Of a stretch of DNA of 61,508 nt, positions 51,132 through 59,447 are shown piece after piece (positions within the stretch are counted from its first letter, which is position 1; each line of letters opens with the position of its first letter). The translations under genes and the position numbers were made by a program. The notes under the pieces are model-generated. The model worked only from the letters and a program-made list of their open reading frames with translations. It had not been told where the DNA came from and did not search any database. Location of the stretch: NCBI GenBank assembly GCA_016793805.1, contig JAEUIZ010000018.1, positions 1 to 61,508 of the forward strand. Reading direction: 5' to 3'. Source of the DNA: Phycisphaerae bacterium. Its GTDB lineage: Bacteria; Planctomycetota; Phycisphaerae; Phycisphaerales; UBA1924.

Positions 51132-51737
51132 TCAGCGCTCGTCCGATGGCGGAGGCCGGGGCGCGTCGATCGTGGCCGCGAGGTCGAGCAGCGCCGCGAC
51201 GCGGCGCACCCGGACGGTCTCGTCGGTCCAACTGGTGCGCGGGGCGCCGATGGAGAGCGGGCGTCCGTCGTCGGCGCCGAACGTCGGCGGCGCGAGGCTG
51301 GTGTCGATCGCATATTCCGGTCGCTGCCTCGGGCGCGGCGAGGGTCGCATCGACGCGGGCAACTCGCCGGGGTAGAAGACCGTGCCCGGCGGGATCGACG
51401 GCACCAGGCCCCCGCCGCCGGACGAGGTGTAGACCGATCGCGGGAAGACGGCCTTCATCCCGCCGTCGATGCGCAGGAACACGGCCGCGTCCTCGGTCTG
51501 GAGGCGGTAGACGGTGGAGAATCCCGTGGGCTGGCGGAGGTCGGTGGGCACGTTGCGCCCGCCGGCGGCCTGCGGGTTGGCGTCGCCTCGGCCGGGCTCG
51601 ATGGGCGTGGCGCCGGGCGGTGGCTGCGCGACGCTGGAACGCGGGGCGGCACAAGTGAGGATCAGGCCCACACAGGCCAACAGCCCAACCGGCGTGCCCG
51701 TCGCGTCGCGTACCCAACTCGGTGCCGGCACGTTCAC
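51132..51737 (-). CDS. Secreted/periplasmic protein downstream of TonB-like gene
   Basis: A 201-residue protein starting GTG 51735-51737, which overlaps the TonB-like stop (GTGA). The N-terminus has a signal peptide (VNVPAPSWVRDATGTPVGLLACVGLILTCAAPRSSVAQ). The mature part has Pro/Gly-rich segments (RPSPRPRQRPEYAID) and RLQTEDAAVFLRIDGGMKAVFPRSVYTSSGGGG. I do not recognise the family. Its coupling to the TonB-like gene suggests a shared envelope function, perhaps structural. The remaining frame extension upstream is antisense shadow of the TonB-like gene. Confidence 0.72.
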   Translation of the reverse strand: MNVPAPSWVRDATGTPVGLLACVGLILTCAAPRSSVAQPPPGATPIEPGRGDANPQAAGGRNVPTDLRQPTGFSTVYRLQTEDAAVFLRIDGGMKAVFPRSVYTSSGGGGLVPSIPPGTVFYPGELPASMRPSPRPRQRPEYAIDTSLAPPTFGADDGRPLSIGAPRTSWTDETVRVRRVAALLDLAATIDAPRPPPSDER

Positions 51738-52588
51738 CCCCGCAGGTTGATGTAGAACGTCATGGTGATGACAGACTCGGGGTTGGGGAGGTCTCGGAGC
51801 GGTTTGCCGGTGGCGGTCCACGCGTGGACCGCGTTGAGAAGCGGCGCGTCGATCTCTTCGTACCCGGTGTCGAGGCGCTTGGGGCCGTCCCAGACGAAGT
51901 CGGCGCTCTGGACGGTTCCATCGGCGCGGAAGGTCACGCGGATCGTCGGGTTTCGCGGGGTGCGCGTGACGATCGAGGTCTGGTTCCACTTGGGCCGGCG
52001 GGTCTTGATCTCGAGGCCGCGGGCGGCGAGGACCTCGCCGGGCGAGACCTCGAAGACGTGCGTGGTCGAGGCGGCGTCGGACTCGCGATCGGAGGCGATT
52101 CCCGGGCGCCCCGGCTGCGCGGGCTCCGAGGCAGCGCTGGTGGCGCCGGTGGATGCGTTCTGGGCGGGGTTCACGGCTGAGGCCGGCGGTGGCCCGAGCA
52201 GGCCCACGGTGCGCGCCCGCCGCGCCATCTCGCGCAGCGCTTCTTCGGCGCTGGTCGCGGGTGCCGGCAGCGAGGGCGGCGCGGGCAGCGCGCGCGGCGA
52301 GGAGCGATCCGCGGCTCCGGGGCTCATCGTGAATCCCGTCTGGTCGACGTTCGCTGGAGCGCCGGAGTGCGGGGTGGCGCGACTCGTCCCGATCCACGCA
52401 TCAACCGCGGCGTCTGATGTTTCGATTCCGGGGCGAACCACGGGAGGGGTCTGGGCGTCGGACACCGTCGGGCGGTGGTGATGCAGGGCGTCCGTGGGGC
52501 TCGACCACCAAACGAACGCCGCACCCATCGTCGCGTGGAGAGCGAGACTGAGCGTCAGACCGATGATGAGTCCAGCGTCTCGCAACAT
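51734..52588 (-). CDS. TonB-like energy-transducer protein
   Basis: A 284-residue protein with an N-terminal membrane helix (LIIGLTLSLALHATMGAAFVWW, about 5-27). A long Pro/Ala-rich periplasmic linker follows (about 30-190), then a TonB C-terminal-like domain: RNPTIRVTFRADGTVQSADFVWDGPKRLDTGYEEIDAPLLNAVHAWTATGKPLR, ending in FYINLRG. The Asp-Gly turn and the closing beta strand are typical of TonB boxes' partner. exbB/exbD are not in view. The start ATG 52586-52588 has no strong ribosome site; an earlier in-frame start is possible. It lies divergent to the TlpA-like gene. Confidence 0.78.
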   Translation of the reverse strand: MLRDAGLIIGLTLSLALHATMGAAFVWWSSPTDALHHHRPTVSDAQTPPVVRPGIETSDAAVDAWIGTSRATPHSGAPANVDQTGFTMSPGAADRSSPRALPAPPSLPAPATSAEEALREMARRARTVGLLGPPPASAVNPAQNASTGATSAASEPAQPGRPGIASDRESDAASTTHVFEVSPGEVLAARGLEIKTRRPKWNQTSIVTRTPRNPTIRVTFRADGTVQSADFVWDGPKRLDTGYEEIDAPLLNAVHAWTATGKPLRDLPNPESVITMTFYINLRG

Positions 52589-52707
52589 GGATGGAGACGG
52601 AAAGTGCTTCCAGACTTCTCCCTCGTAGCATATGCTGGTGCATCGGGGGAAGCGCCCTTGCAACGTGTGCCGGGGAATCCGTGACGGACAGAAACAGGAG
52701 ACCGGGA

Positions 52708-54534
52708 ATGAACCATCGATGGATGTCGGTGACCGCGGCGATGCTTGTGGCGGTCAGCGGGGCGGCGGCGCAACATGACGGATCGACCCCCGCAACCAAG
52801 GTGCAGCCAAAGGCGACCAAGCCGGCAGCCGAGGTGACGCTGAAGGTCGGGAGCGCGGCCCCCGCGCTGACGGTCGAGGACTTCGTCAAGGGGGAGAAGT
52901 TCACCGGGTTCGAGAAGGGCCGGGTGTACGTGGTCGAGTTCTGGGCGACGTGGTGCCCCCCGTGCGTCAAGAGCATCCCGCTGCTGACGGACCTCCAGAA
53001 GGAGTTCAAGGACAAGGGCGTGACGGTGATCGGCGTCGCGTCGAGCGAGCGCCCGAAGGACAAGGCGGGGAACGAACTGAGCAACGAGCAGAGGCTGCAG
53101 ATCGTCAAGGACTTCGTCAAGGGCAAGGGCGACGAGATGAACTACACCGTCGCCTATGACGCCGACCGCTCGATGGCCAACGACTGGATGAAGCCCGCCG
53201 GGCAGGGCGGGATCCCGTGCGCGTTCCTGGTCAACGGCGAGGGCAAGATCGTCTGGATCGGGAACCCGCTGTCGGGCCACGAGGAACTGGAGAAGAAGAT
53301 CGCCTCGCTCGTCGGGGGCAAGCACGACAAGGGCCACAACAAGGCCGGCGAGACCCAGGGCCAGGAGAAGACCAAGAAGGACAAGGGCCACGTCAGCGCG
53401 GGCGAGCCGGCGTATCGCGTGGTCTCGGTCGCGCAGCAGGACGCCAAGGTCCAGCCCGAGAAGAAGAAAGAAGCCCCGGCGCCCGCGCTCCCGACGCTGA
53501 TGGTCGGCGACAAGGCCCCGGAGATCAAGGTGTCGAAGTTCGTCAAGGGCGAGCCGATCACGGGCTTTGAGAAGGGCAAGACCTACGTCGTGGAGTTCTG
53601 GGCGACGTGGTGCGGCCCGTGCCGGGACAGCATCCCGCACCTGACCGAACTGCAGAAGCAACACAAGGACGTCCGCTTCGTCGGCGTCTCGGTCTGGGAG
53701 AGCGACACGGCCGCCGTCGAGCCCTTCGTCAAGGACATGGGCGACAAGATGGACTACACGGTGGCGATGGACGAACTCCCCGCGCCCACGGAGGACACGC
53801 CCAAGGCCCGCCGCGAGGCCTCGAGCAACGGCGTGATGGCCAAGACGTGGATGACCGCCTCGGGCTCGAACGGGATCCCGACGGCGTTCATCGTGAACGG
53901 GGATGGCAAGGTCGCGTGGATCGGGCACCCGATGTCGATGGACGAGCCGCTCGACAAGATCATCGCCGGCAAGTGGGACCTGGCGAAGGAGGCCGCGGAC
54001 TACCGGAAGAACAAGGAACTCGAGACCAAACTTCGCCCGCTGCAGAGGAAGATCCAGCAGGCGATGATGGAGGGCGACCACGCCGCCGCGCTGAGGGCGA
54101 TGGACGAACTGATGGCGCTGGATCCCAAGGCCAACGAGCGCTACGGGATGCAGAAGTTCAGCCTGCTCATGGAGGCCGGGGAGTACGAGAAGGCGTTCGG
54201 GTACGGCGCGGAACTGGTCGACGGCCCGATGAAGGAGAACGCCCAGGGCCTGAACGCGATCGCGTGGACGATCGTGGATCCGGACAACAAGCCGGAGAAG
54301 CAGGACCTGAAGTTGGCCCTCAGGGCTGCCATTCGCGCCGATGAACTCACCAAGGGCAAGGATCCGGCGATCATCGACACGCTCGCGGCGGTCTATCACG
54401 CGCAGGGCAACCTCAGCAAGGCCATCGAGTTGCAGCAGAAGGCGGTCGAGGCCTCCAAGGGCACGCAGTTCGAGGAGGAACTCAAGGCACGCCTCAAGCA
54501 GTACAACGACGAGGCGAAGAAGACCGGCGGTTGA
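52708..54534 (+). CDS. Double-thioredoxin TlpA-like protein with C-terminal TPR-like helices
   Basis: A 608-residue protein. The signal peptide is MNHRWMSVTAAMLVAVSGAAAQ; ATG 52708-52710 has AGGAG seven bases upstream. Two TlpA/ResA-like thioredoxin domains follow: WCPPC at 82-86 (FWATWCPPCVKSIP) and WCGPC at about 302-306 (FWATWCGPCRDSIP). A Lys/Gly-rich linker (KHDKGHNKAGETQGQEKTKKDKG) joins them. Each has the cis-Pro motif (GGIPCAFLVNG, NGIPTAFIVNG). The C-terminal 140 residues form helical repeats (LDPKANERYGMQKFSLLMEAGEYEKAFGYG). It probably acts in the periplasm as a disulfide reductant, with the TPR-like part for protein contacts. It is monocistronic, ending at a terminator. Confidence 0.88.
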   Translation: MNHRWMSVTAAMLVAVSGAAAQHDGSTPATKVQPKATKPAAEVTLKVGSAAPALTVEDFVKGEKFTGFEKGRVYVVEFWATWCPPCVKSIPLLTDLQKEFKDKGVTVIGVASSERPKDKAGNELSNEQRLQIVKDFVKGKGDEMNYTVAYDADRSMANDWMKPAGQGGIPCAFLVNGEGKIVWIGNPLSGHEELEKKIASLVGGKHDKGHNKAGETQGQEKTKKDKGHVSAGEPAYRVVSVAQQDAKVQPEKKKEAPAPALPTLMVGDKAPEIKVSKFVKGEPITGFEKGKTYVVEFWATWCGPCRDSIPHLTELQKQHKDVRFVGVSVWESDTAAVEPFVKDMGDKMDYTVAMDELPAPTEDTPKARREASSNGVMAKTWMTASGSNGIPTAFIVNGDGKVAWIGHPMSMDEPLDKIIAGKWDLAKEAADYRKNKELETKLRPLQRKIQQAMMEGDHAAALRAMDELMALDPKANERYGMQKFSLLMEAGEYEKAFGYGAELVDGPMKENAQGLNAIAWTIVDPDNKPEKQDLKLALRAAIRADELTKGKDPAIIDTLAAVYHAQGNLSKAIELQQKAVEASKGTQFEEELKARLKQYNDEAKKTGG

Positions 54535-54568
54535 GCCGCGGTCGCCCCGTTCTCTCTTTCTGTCCGTC

Positions 54569-54594
54569 GAGGCCCCGGCGACCCCCGGGGCCTC
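54569..54594 (+). terminator. Rho-independent terminator after TlpA-like gene
   Basis: A 10-bp stem GAGGCCCCGG / CCGGGGCCTC with a 6-nt loop is followed by GGTCTTTGTTTTC. It lies 35 nt past the stop. Confidence 0.9.
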
Positions 54595-54699
54595 GGTCTT
54601 TGTTTTCGCCGAGCATGGCCCGCCATCGCGCGAAACACCCGAGTCTCGTCCCGCGTACAACTCCGCGGCGAGTCGCGGAGCGCCACCGGGAGGTACGCT

Positions 54700-56106
54700 A
54701 TGGCACGTTCGTCGCTCGTCGGTTCCATCGCTCTCGTCGCGCTCGCCGGGGCTGCCTTCGCGCAGCCGTGCTCGCCTCGATGGGTCGAGGCGCCCGGCAC
54801 GCCGGATCAAGGGGTGCACGCGCTGGGCGTCTTTGAGGAGGCGGGCTCGCCCGCGCTCTACATCGGCGGGTGGTTCGAGTCGGTCAACGGCGTCGCGGCC
54901 CTGCGTGTGGCGCGGTTCCATGGCGGGGCGTGGTCCGCGCTGGGGGAGGGCATCCCGGGGCCGTTCAACTCGCAGGGTTACATGATGTGCTGCGCGAACG
55001 TGCACGCGTTCGCGCAGGATGCGGGGCGAGTGGTCGTCGGGGGCAACTACATCCTGGGCGGGGGGATCGAACTCAACAGCATCGGGGCGTGGGACGGAAC
55101 GCTGTGGCACTCGATGGCCGGGGGCGTGGCGATGCCGCCCGCGTGCCAGGATTGCGCGCCGGTCGTGCACTCGTTCGCGCGATTCGGAGGCGAACTGCAC
55201 GCGGCGGGCACGTTCGACCTCGCGGGCGGGAGCGTGGTGAACCGCGTGGCTCGCTGGACGGGCTCGTCGTGGCTGCCGCTGGGCTCCGGGATCGGGGTCA
55301 CGGCGACGGATCCGTTCCCGGCGTGGGTGTACTCGATGACGCCGTGGGCGGGCAGCCTGTATGCCGTGGGCCGGTTCAGCCGGGCGGGCGAGGTGGAAAC
55401 CTCGTGCGTGGCGCGCTGGGACGGGGCCTCGTGGCACGACGTGGGCGGGGGCCTGCGCACGCCCGAGGGCGGGCGGCATCCGACGCTGGCGGCCTGCGCG
55501 GTCTATGACAGCGGGCACGGGCCGGAGTTGTACGTCGCGGGCATCCTGGACATCGCGGGAGAGACGATGGCGCGCAACATCGCGCGCTGGGACGGGTCGT
55601 CGTGGCGCGACGTGGGCGGGGGCGTGGGCAGCGGGGTGAACGATCGGGTGTGGGCGCTGGCGGTCTTTGACGATGGGCGCGGGCCGGCCCTGTTCGCCGC
55701 GGGCGAGTTCGAGGACGCCGGGGGCGCGCCGGCCAGCAACATCGCGCGCTGGGACGGGCAGGCATGGTCGGCGCTGGGCGCGGGCGTGGACGGCGCGGTG
55801 CAGGCGCTCGTCCCGTTCGACGACGGCAGCGGGCCACGGCTGCTCGTGGGCGGGTGGTTCACGCGGGCAGGCGGGGCGCCGTCGGCGTTCCTGGCGGCGT
55901 GGGCCGGGTGCCCCGCGACGTGCTACGCCAACTGCGACGCGAGCACCGCGCCGCCGGTGCTCAACGTCGCGGACTTCGTGTGCTTCCTCAACCACTTCGC
56001 CGCAGAGGACTCGCGTGCCAACTGCGACGCGAGCACCGCGCCGCCGGTGCTCAACGTCGCGGACTTCGTCTGCTTCCTCAACGCGTTCGCGGCGGGTTGC
56101 CCATAG
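54700..56106 (+). CDS. Secreted WDG-repeat (Rax2-like) protein with double GC-type dockerin tail
   Basis: A 468-residue secreted protein. Signal peptide MARSSLVGSIALVALAGAAFAQ; GGGAGG lies eight bases before ATG 54700-54702. The body holds at least six repeats of about 45 residues around ARWDGSSWRDVGGGV and LYVAGILDIAGE, a pattern seen in fungal Rax2-like and bacterial beta-propeller proteins. Two dockerin copies, encoded by a 90-bp direct repeat with 53 identical bases, end it (YANCDASTAPPVLNVADF, ANCDASTAPPVLNVADF). It is probably a surface adhesin or scaffold. It precedes the M28 peptidase by 33 nt, so co-transcription is possible. Confidence 0.86.
   Translation: MARSSLVGSIALVALAGAAFAQPCSPRWVEAPGTPDQGVHALGVFEEAGSPALYIGGWFESVNGVAALRVARFHGGAWSALGEGIPGPFNSQGYMMCCANVHAFAQDAGRVVVGGNYILGGGIELNSIGAWDGTLWHSMAGGVAMPPACQDCAPVVHSFARFGGELHAAGTFDLAGGSVVNRVARWTGSSWLPLGSGIGVTATDPFPAWVYSMTPWAGSLYAVGRFSRAGEVETSCVARWDGASWHDVGGGLRTPEGGRHPTLAACAVYDSGHGPELYVAGILDIAGETMARNIARWDGSSWRDVGGGVGSGVNDRVWALAVFDDGRGPALFAAGEFEDAGGAPASNIARWDGQAWSALGAGVDGAVQALVPFDDGSGPRLLVGGWFTRAGGAPSAFLAAWAGCPATCYANCDASTAPPVLNVADFVCFLNHFAAEDSRANCDASTAPPVLNVADFVCFLNAFAAGCP
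55927..56097 (+). repeat. 90-bp direct repeat encoding dockerin copies
   Basis: The two dockerin copies of the WDG-repeat gene are encoded by a 90-bp direct duplication in which 53 consecutive bases (from 55927 and from 56017) are identical. Similar 90-bp duplications occur at 9368 and elsewhere. Confidence 0.9.
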
Positions 56107-56139
56107 CGCCGCCGGCGCGGCCCGGGCGAAGAATCAGCC

Positions 56140-57213
56140 ATGCTCACCCTCATGGCCTTGGTCTCGGCGTGCCTGGCTCTGGACGACATCAAGCCCGCGG
56201 CCCGCGTCAGCGAGGCCCGGCTCATGGCCACGCTCCGCGATCTGCCCCCGGCCCGGTCGGCGGTCGGAGACCTCGCGCACCAGCAGGGGCTCGCGCAGGC
56301 CGAACTGCTCATCCGGATCTGGCTCGCCGACGCCGGCTATGAGCCCGCGCTCGAGCCGCTCCTGTGGAACCTCGCCAGGCAGCGGCAGCACGACGAGGGC
56401 CTGGGCGTGCCCCCGCGCTGGCGCGTCCCCGAGACGACCGAGGCCCTCGCCTCGCGCACGTGGCACAACATCATCGTCGAGGTCAAGGGCCGCGAGACGC
56501 CGGCGGAGGTCGTCGTGCTCGGCGCGCACTTCGACGCGGTGGCGGGCTCGCCCGGCGCGGACGACAACGGCTCGGGGGCCGCGGGGCTCGTCGAGATCGC
56601 CCGGGCGCTGCACGGGACCACGCCCCGCCGGACGATCCGTCTGGTGTTCTTCAACCACGAGGAGTTGCGCGTGGTCGGGTCGAGCGAGCACGTCAAGGCC
56701 CGCCGGGCGCGCTGGGACGCGGGCGAGGAGCGGATCATCGCGATGGTCAGCCTCGAGATGATCGGGTACTTCACGGATGCCCCGAACAGCCAGAAGTCGC
56801 CCGCGCCCCCGATCAAGGGCGTCTTTGAGCCGCCCACCGTCGGCGACTTCATCGCGCTGGCCACGGTCTCGCGGCACTCGCCGGTGGCCCGCTTCCTGGG
56901 CGAGGGCATGGCCCGCCACGCCCCGGGCCTGAAGGTCTTTGTCGCGGACATGTTCCCCGTGGCGCTCCCGGACATGCTGCGCTCCGACAACGCGCCCTTC
57001 CTCCTCGCCGGCCTGCCCGCGATGATGCTCACCGACACCTCGAACTTCCGCAACGCCAACTACCACAAGCCGACGGACACGCCCGACACCCTCGACCCCG
57101 CGCGCTACACGCTCGTCGTCCGCGGCCTCGCGGGCGCGGCGTTCGACCTCGCTGATGCGCCGGAACTGCCAAAGCACCCGACGCCCGAGCAGCCCGCGCC
57201 ATCGCCGAAGTAG
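56140..57213 (+). CDS. M28-family metallopeptidase
   Basis: A 357-residue aminopeptidase-like zinc protein. Di-zinc ligands: His130 and Asp142 in LGAHFDAVAGSPGADDNGSG, Glu174/Glu175 in FNHEELRVVGS, an acidic residue in VSLEMIGYFTD, and His in NYHKPTDTPDTLDP near 307. The N-terminus MLTLMALVSACLALDDIKP resembles a signal peptide or lipoprotein signal (SAC), so it is probably extracytoplasmic. The tail is Pro-rich. It cuts N-terminal residues from peptides. It lacks a dockerin tail, unlike its upstream neighbour. Confidence 0.92.
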   Translation: MLTLMALVSACLALDDIKPAARVSEARLMATLRDLPPARSAVGDLAHQQGLAQAELLIRIWLADAGYEPALEPLLWNLARQRQHDEGLGVPPRWRVPETTEALASRTWHNIIVEVKGRETPAEVVVLGAHFDAVAGSPGADDNGSGAAGLVEIARALHGTTPRRTIRLVFFNHEELRVVGSSEHVKARRARWDAGEERIIAMVSLEMIGYFTDAPNSQKSPAPPIKGVFEPPTVGDFIALATVSRHSPVARFLGEGMARHAPGLKVFVADMFPVALPDMLRSDNAPFLLAGLPAMMLTDTSNFRNANYHKPTDTPDTLDPARYTLVVRGLAGAAFDLADAPELPKHPTPEQPAPSPK

Positions 57214-57269
57214 ACCGCGCACCCACCACCTTGCCCGGCGGTCCGACCCAGAGACCGAGTCGCTCGCCG

Positions 57270-57941
57270 CTACGCCCTCGGCGGCAGGATCGACGCCGGG
57301 TCGAGCGCCAGCGCCCCCGCCCCCATGGGCATCTCGAATCGCTCCCGCGTCGTGCAATACCACGACCCGCCCATCCGCCCGAACGCCGCGAGCCGATCCG
57401 CGTCGATGTGCAGCCGCTCGTTGATCGCGTCGTCGCGGACGTGGACGTGCACCACGCGCCCGACGACGACGTTCCCGCCCGTCGGCACGCCCGGGTTCAG
57501 CCGCACGACCCGCAGCGTTCGGCACTCGAAGCACGCCGGGCTCTCCAAGACTCGCGGCGGGCGCACCACCCGCGCCGGCACGGGCGTCAGGCCGACCAAC
57601 TCGAACTCGGATCGACCATACGGGAGGGGTTCGGCCGCGCCCGCGACGCGCGTCGCGATCGCCTCGGTGGCCACGTTGACGACGAACTCGCCGGTCCCGC
57701 CCTCGTCCGCGGGCTTGGCGTTGGCGAGCGTGTCCTTCTCGCCCCCGTCGGCCCGATTCGCCGGGCAGAAGAGCAGGGCCATCGGATCGGACCCCACGCC
57801 CGCGAAGAACGAAAAAGGCGCCAGGTTTGCCTCGCCGTGCGGGGAAAGGGTCGAGACCACCGCGATCGGCCTGGGCACGATGCACCCGATCAGCAGTTTG
57901 TACCGCTCCGCGGGCGTCAGGCGTTCGGGGTCGAACTCCAT
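57270..57941 (-). CDS. Flavin reductase-like FMN-binding protein
   Basis: A 223-residue flavoprotein of the flavin-reductase-like (DIM6/NTAB) group. The FMN region reads CIVPRPIAVVSTLSPHGEANLAPFSFFAGVGSDPMALLFCPA and FVVNVATEAIATRVAG. HVHVRDDAINERLHIDADRLAAFGRMGGSWYCTT closes the domain. It starts at ATG 57939-57941; the upstream frame is shadow in the repeat region. It may supply reduced flavin or act on small aromatics. A LysR gene is divergent, separated by 358 nt of repeats, so the two form a candidate regulator-target pair. Confidence 0.9.
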   Translation of the reverse strand: MEFDPERLTPAERYKLLIGCIVPRPIAVVSTLSPHGEANLAPFSFFAGVGSDPMALLFCPANRADGGEKDTLANAKPADEGGTGEFVVNVATEAIATRVAGAAEPLPYGRSEFELVGLTPVPARVVRPPRVLESPACFECRTLRVVRLNPGVPTGGNVVVGRVVHVHVRDDAINERLHIDADRLAAFGRMGGSWYCTTRERFEMPMGAGALALDPASILPPRA

Positions 57942-58078
57942 GCGCGAGTGTAGAGCCGCACCCTTGGTGAAAAAAGTGAACGCCTGTCGTTCAGGTTCCC
58001 GCTCCGCCGACGCAGTCTGGGTGTTGACACGCTCTCTCCTCCTCACCCGCGCGTCTCGGCCACCGCTGAAACGCACGG

Positions 58079-58260
58079 ATTCGCCGGGAACGGCACCCGT
58101 CTCTCTCTCCTCCGCCGAGCGTCCGGTTGAACGCCCCGAACGCCCGGTTTCGCCGAAAGGCGCCCGTCTCTCTCTCCTCCGCCGAGCGTCCGGTTCAACG
58201 CCCCGAACGCCCGGTTTCGCCGAAAGGCGCCCGACTCTCTCCTCCAGCGAGCGTCCGGGC
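58079..58260. repeat. Tandem repeat, 67-bp unit, about 2.7 copies
   Basis: The region between the flavin reductase and LysR genes holds nearly three head-to-tail copies. Copy 1 starts at 58079 (69 bp, diverged at its start), copy 2 at 58148 and copy 3 at 58215 (partial). Each includes a CGCC-GAAA-GGCG mini-hairpin, a pyrimidine stretch GTCTCTCTCTCC and GCCGAGCGTCCGG. The first of these is diverged (CGCCGGGAACGGCA). Confidence 0.92.
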
Positions 58261-58299
58261 CTTGGGGCTTGGGCGCTCGCGTGCGGCTACGCTGCCCGC

Positions 58300-59169
58300 G
58301 TGGAACTGACGGCCCTTCGCTACTTCCAGGCGATCGCGTCCGCCGGCCAGATGACTCGCGCCGCCGAGGCCCTGGGCGTCACACAGCCGGCGCTCTCGGC
58401 GATGCTCAAGAAACTCGAGGCCGAAGTCGGTGCACCGCTGCTGGATCGCACGGGCCGGGGCGTGGCCCTGACCGAGGCCGGGCGCATCTTCCTCGCCCAT
58501 GCGCAGGAGTCGCTTCGGGCGGCGGCGGCGGCGACGCAGGCCGTGCGTGAACTCATGGGCCTGCACGCGGGCTCGATCCGCGTGGGCGGGGGCGCGACCG
58601 CGACGGACTACCTGCTGCCCCCGGTCATCTCCAGGGTCCGCGAGGCGCACCCTGGGCTGCGGTTCTACGTGCGCGAGGCCGGGTCGTCGGCGGTCGCGTC
58701 CGCGGTGCTGCTGGGCGAACTCGACCTGGGCATCGTGACGCTCCCGATCCGCGTTCCCGGCATGGGCGACCTCATGACGATCCCGCTGGTCGAGGACGAG
58801 TTGCGGCTGATCGCCCCGCCGGGCTGGAACTCGCCGCGCACCGGCTTCCGCTGGATCGACCTGGCGGGCGTGCCGTTCGTGGCGTTCGAGGCGGGCACGA
58901 GCGTGCGGGCGCTGATCGACGCGTCGGCGGCCGCCGCGGGCGTGACGCCGAGCGTCGTCATGGAACTGCGCTCGATCGAGAGCATCAAGCAGATGGTCCG
59001 CGCAGGGATCGGGGTCGGGCTGGTGAGCCGGTTCGCGCTGGGGCCCAAGGAGGGCCGCCCGTGCCGCGACGGCCCGATCCGCCGAACGCTGGCGATCGTC
59101 CGCCGACGCGACCGCGTGCCCAGCCCCGCCGTGGCCGAGTTCGAGCGGCGCCTGCGCGAGGCGAGGTAG
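58300..59169 (+). CDS. LysR-family transcriptional regulator
   Basis: A 289-residue LysR-type regulator. The winged HTH is at the N-terminus: LTALRYFQAIASAGQMTRAAEALGVTQPALSAMLKKLEAEVGAPLLDRTGRGVALTEAG. The effector-binding region begins with GSIRVGGGATATDYLLPPVISRVREAHPG, with a periplasmic-binding-protein-like fold. Start GTG 58300-58302 gives the usual length. The flavin reductase, divergent across the 67-bp repeats, is the likely target, and those repeats could be its operator array. Effector unknown. Confidence 0.92.
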   Translation: MELTALRYFQAIASAGQMTRAAEALGVTQPALSAMLKKLEAEVGAPLLDRTGRGVALTEAGRIFLAHAQESLRAAAAATQAVRELMGLHAGSIRVGGGATATDYLLPPVISRVREAHPGLRFYVREAGSSAVASAVLLGELDLGIVTLPIRVPGMGDLMTIPLVEDELRLIAPPGWNSPRTGFRWIDLAGVPFVAFEAGTSVRALIDASAAAAGVTPSVVMELRSIESIKQMVRAGIGVGLVSRFALGPKEGRPCRDGPIRRTLAIVRRRDRVPSPAVAEFERRLREAR

Positions 59170-59254
59170 GCACCGCATGGCACAAGCGCCCTCCTGTAGC
59201 ACAGCCGTCCCGCCTGTGCGACAAACCCCACGCCAGATAATCCTTGCTTTCCTC

Positions 59255-59282
59255 TTGCGTCCCGTGCCGCCCGTGGTACATT
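59255..59282 (+). promoter_or_regulatory. Candidate sigma-70-like promoter of third RCC1 gene
   Basis: TTGCGT (59255-59260), a 16-nt spacer and TACATT (59277-59282), upstream of the ATG at 59448. The leader would be about 160 nt and contains the hairpin at 59358-59376. Confidence 0.45.
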
Positions 59283-59357
59283 CCTCCTGCCGCGCATCCG
59301 TTCCCCGGCGTGGCGGCCCGGGCCGATGGGCCACAACCCCCGCGATTCCCGCTGGTT

Positions 59358-59376
59358 TCCCGCGAAACTCGCGGGA
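59358..59376 (+). other. Perfect hairpin in RCC1 leader
   Basis: TCCCGCGA-AAC-TCGCGGGA, an 8-bp perfect stem with a 3-nt loop, lies 72 nt before the start codon at 59448. It is extended by a wider inverted repeat GATTCCCGC/GCGGGAATC. It has no T-run, so it is more likely a leader structure or protein-binding site than a terminator. Confidence 0.5.
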
Positions 59377-59447
59377 ATCCAGACTAGAGGACGCGGGACC
59401 GTCCTCTCGGCCCACAGATGCGGAGCGATGCTCCGCGGAGGTGATCG

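Noticed and set aside
52555..55995. Minus-strand open frame of 1146 codons
   Set aside because: Antisense to the TlpA-like and WDG-repeat genes, both of which have signal peptides, ribosome sites and motifs.
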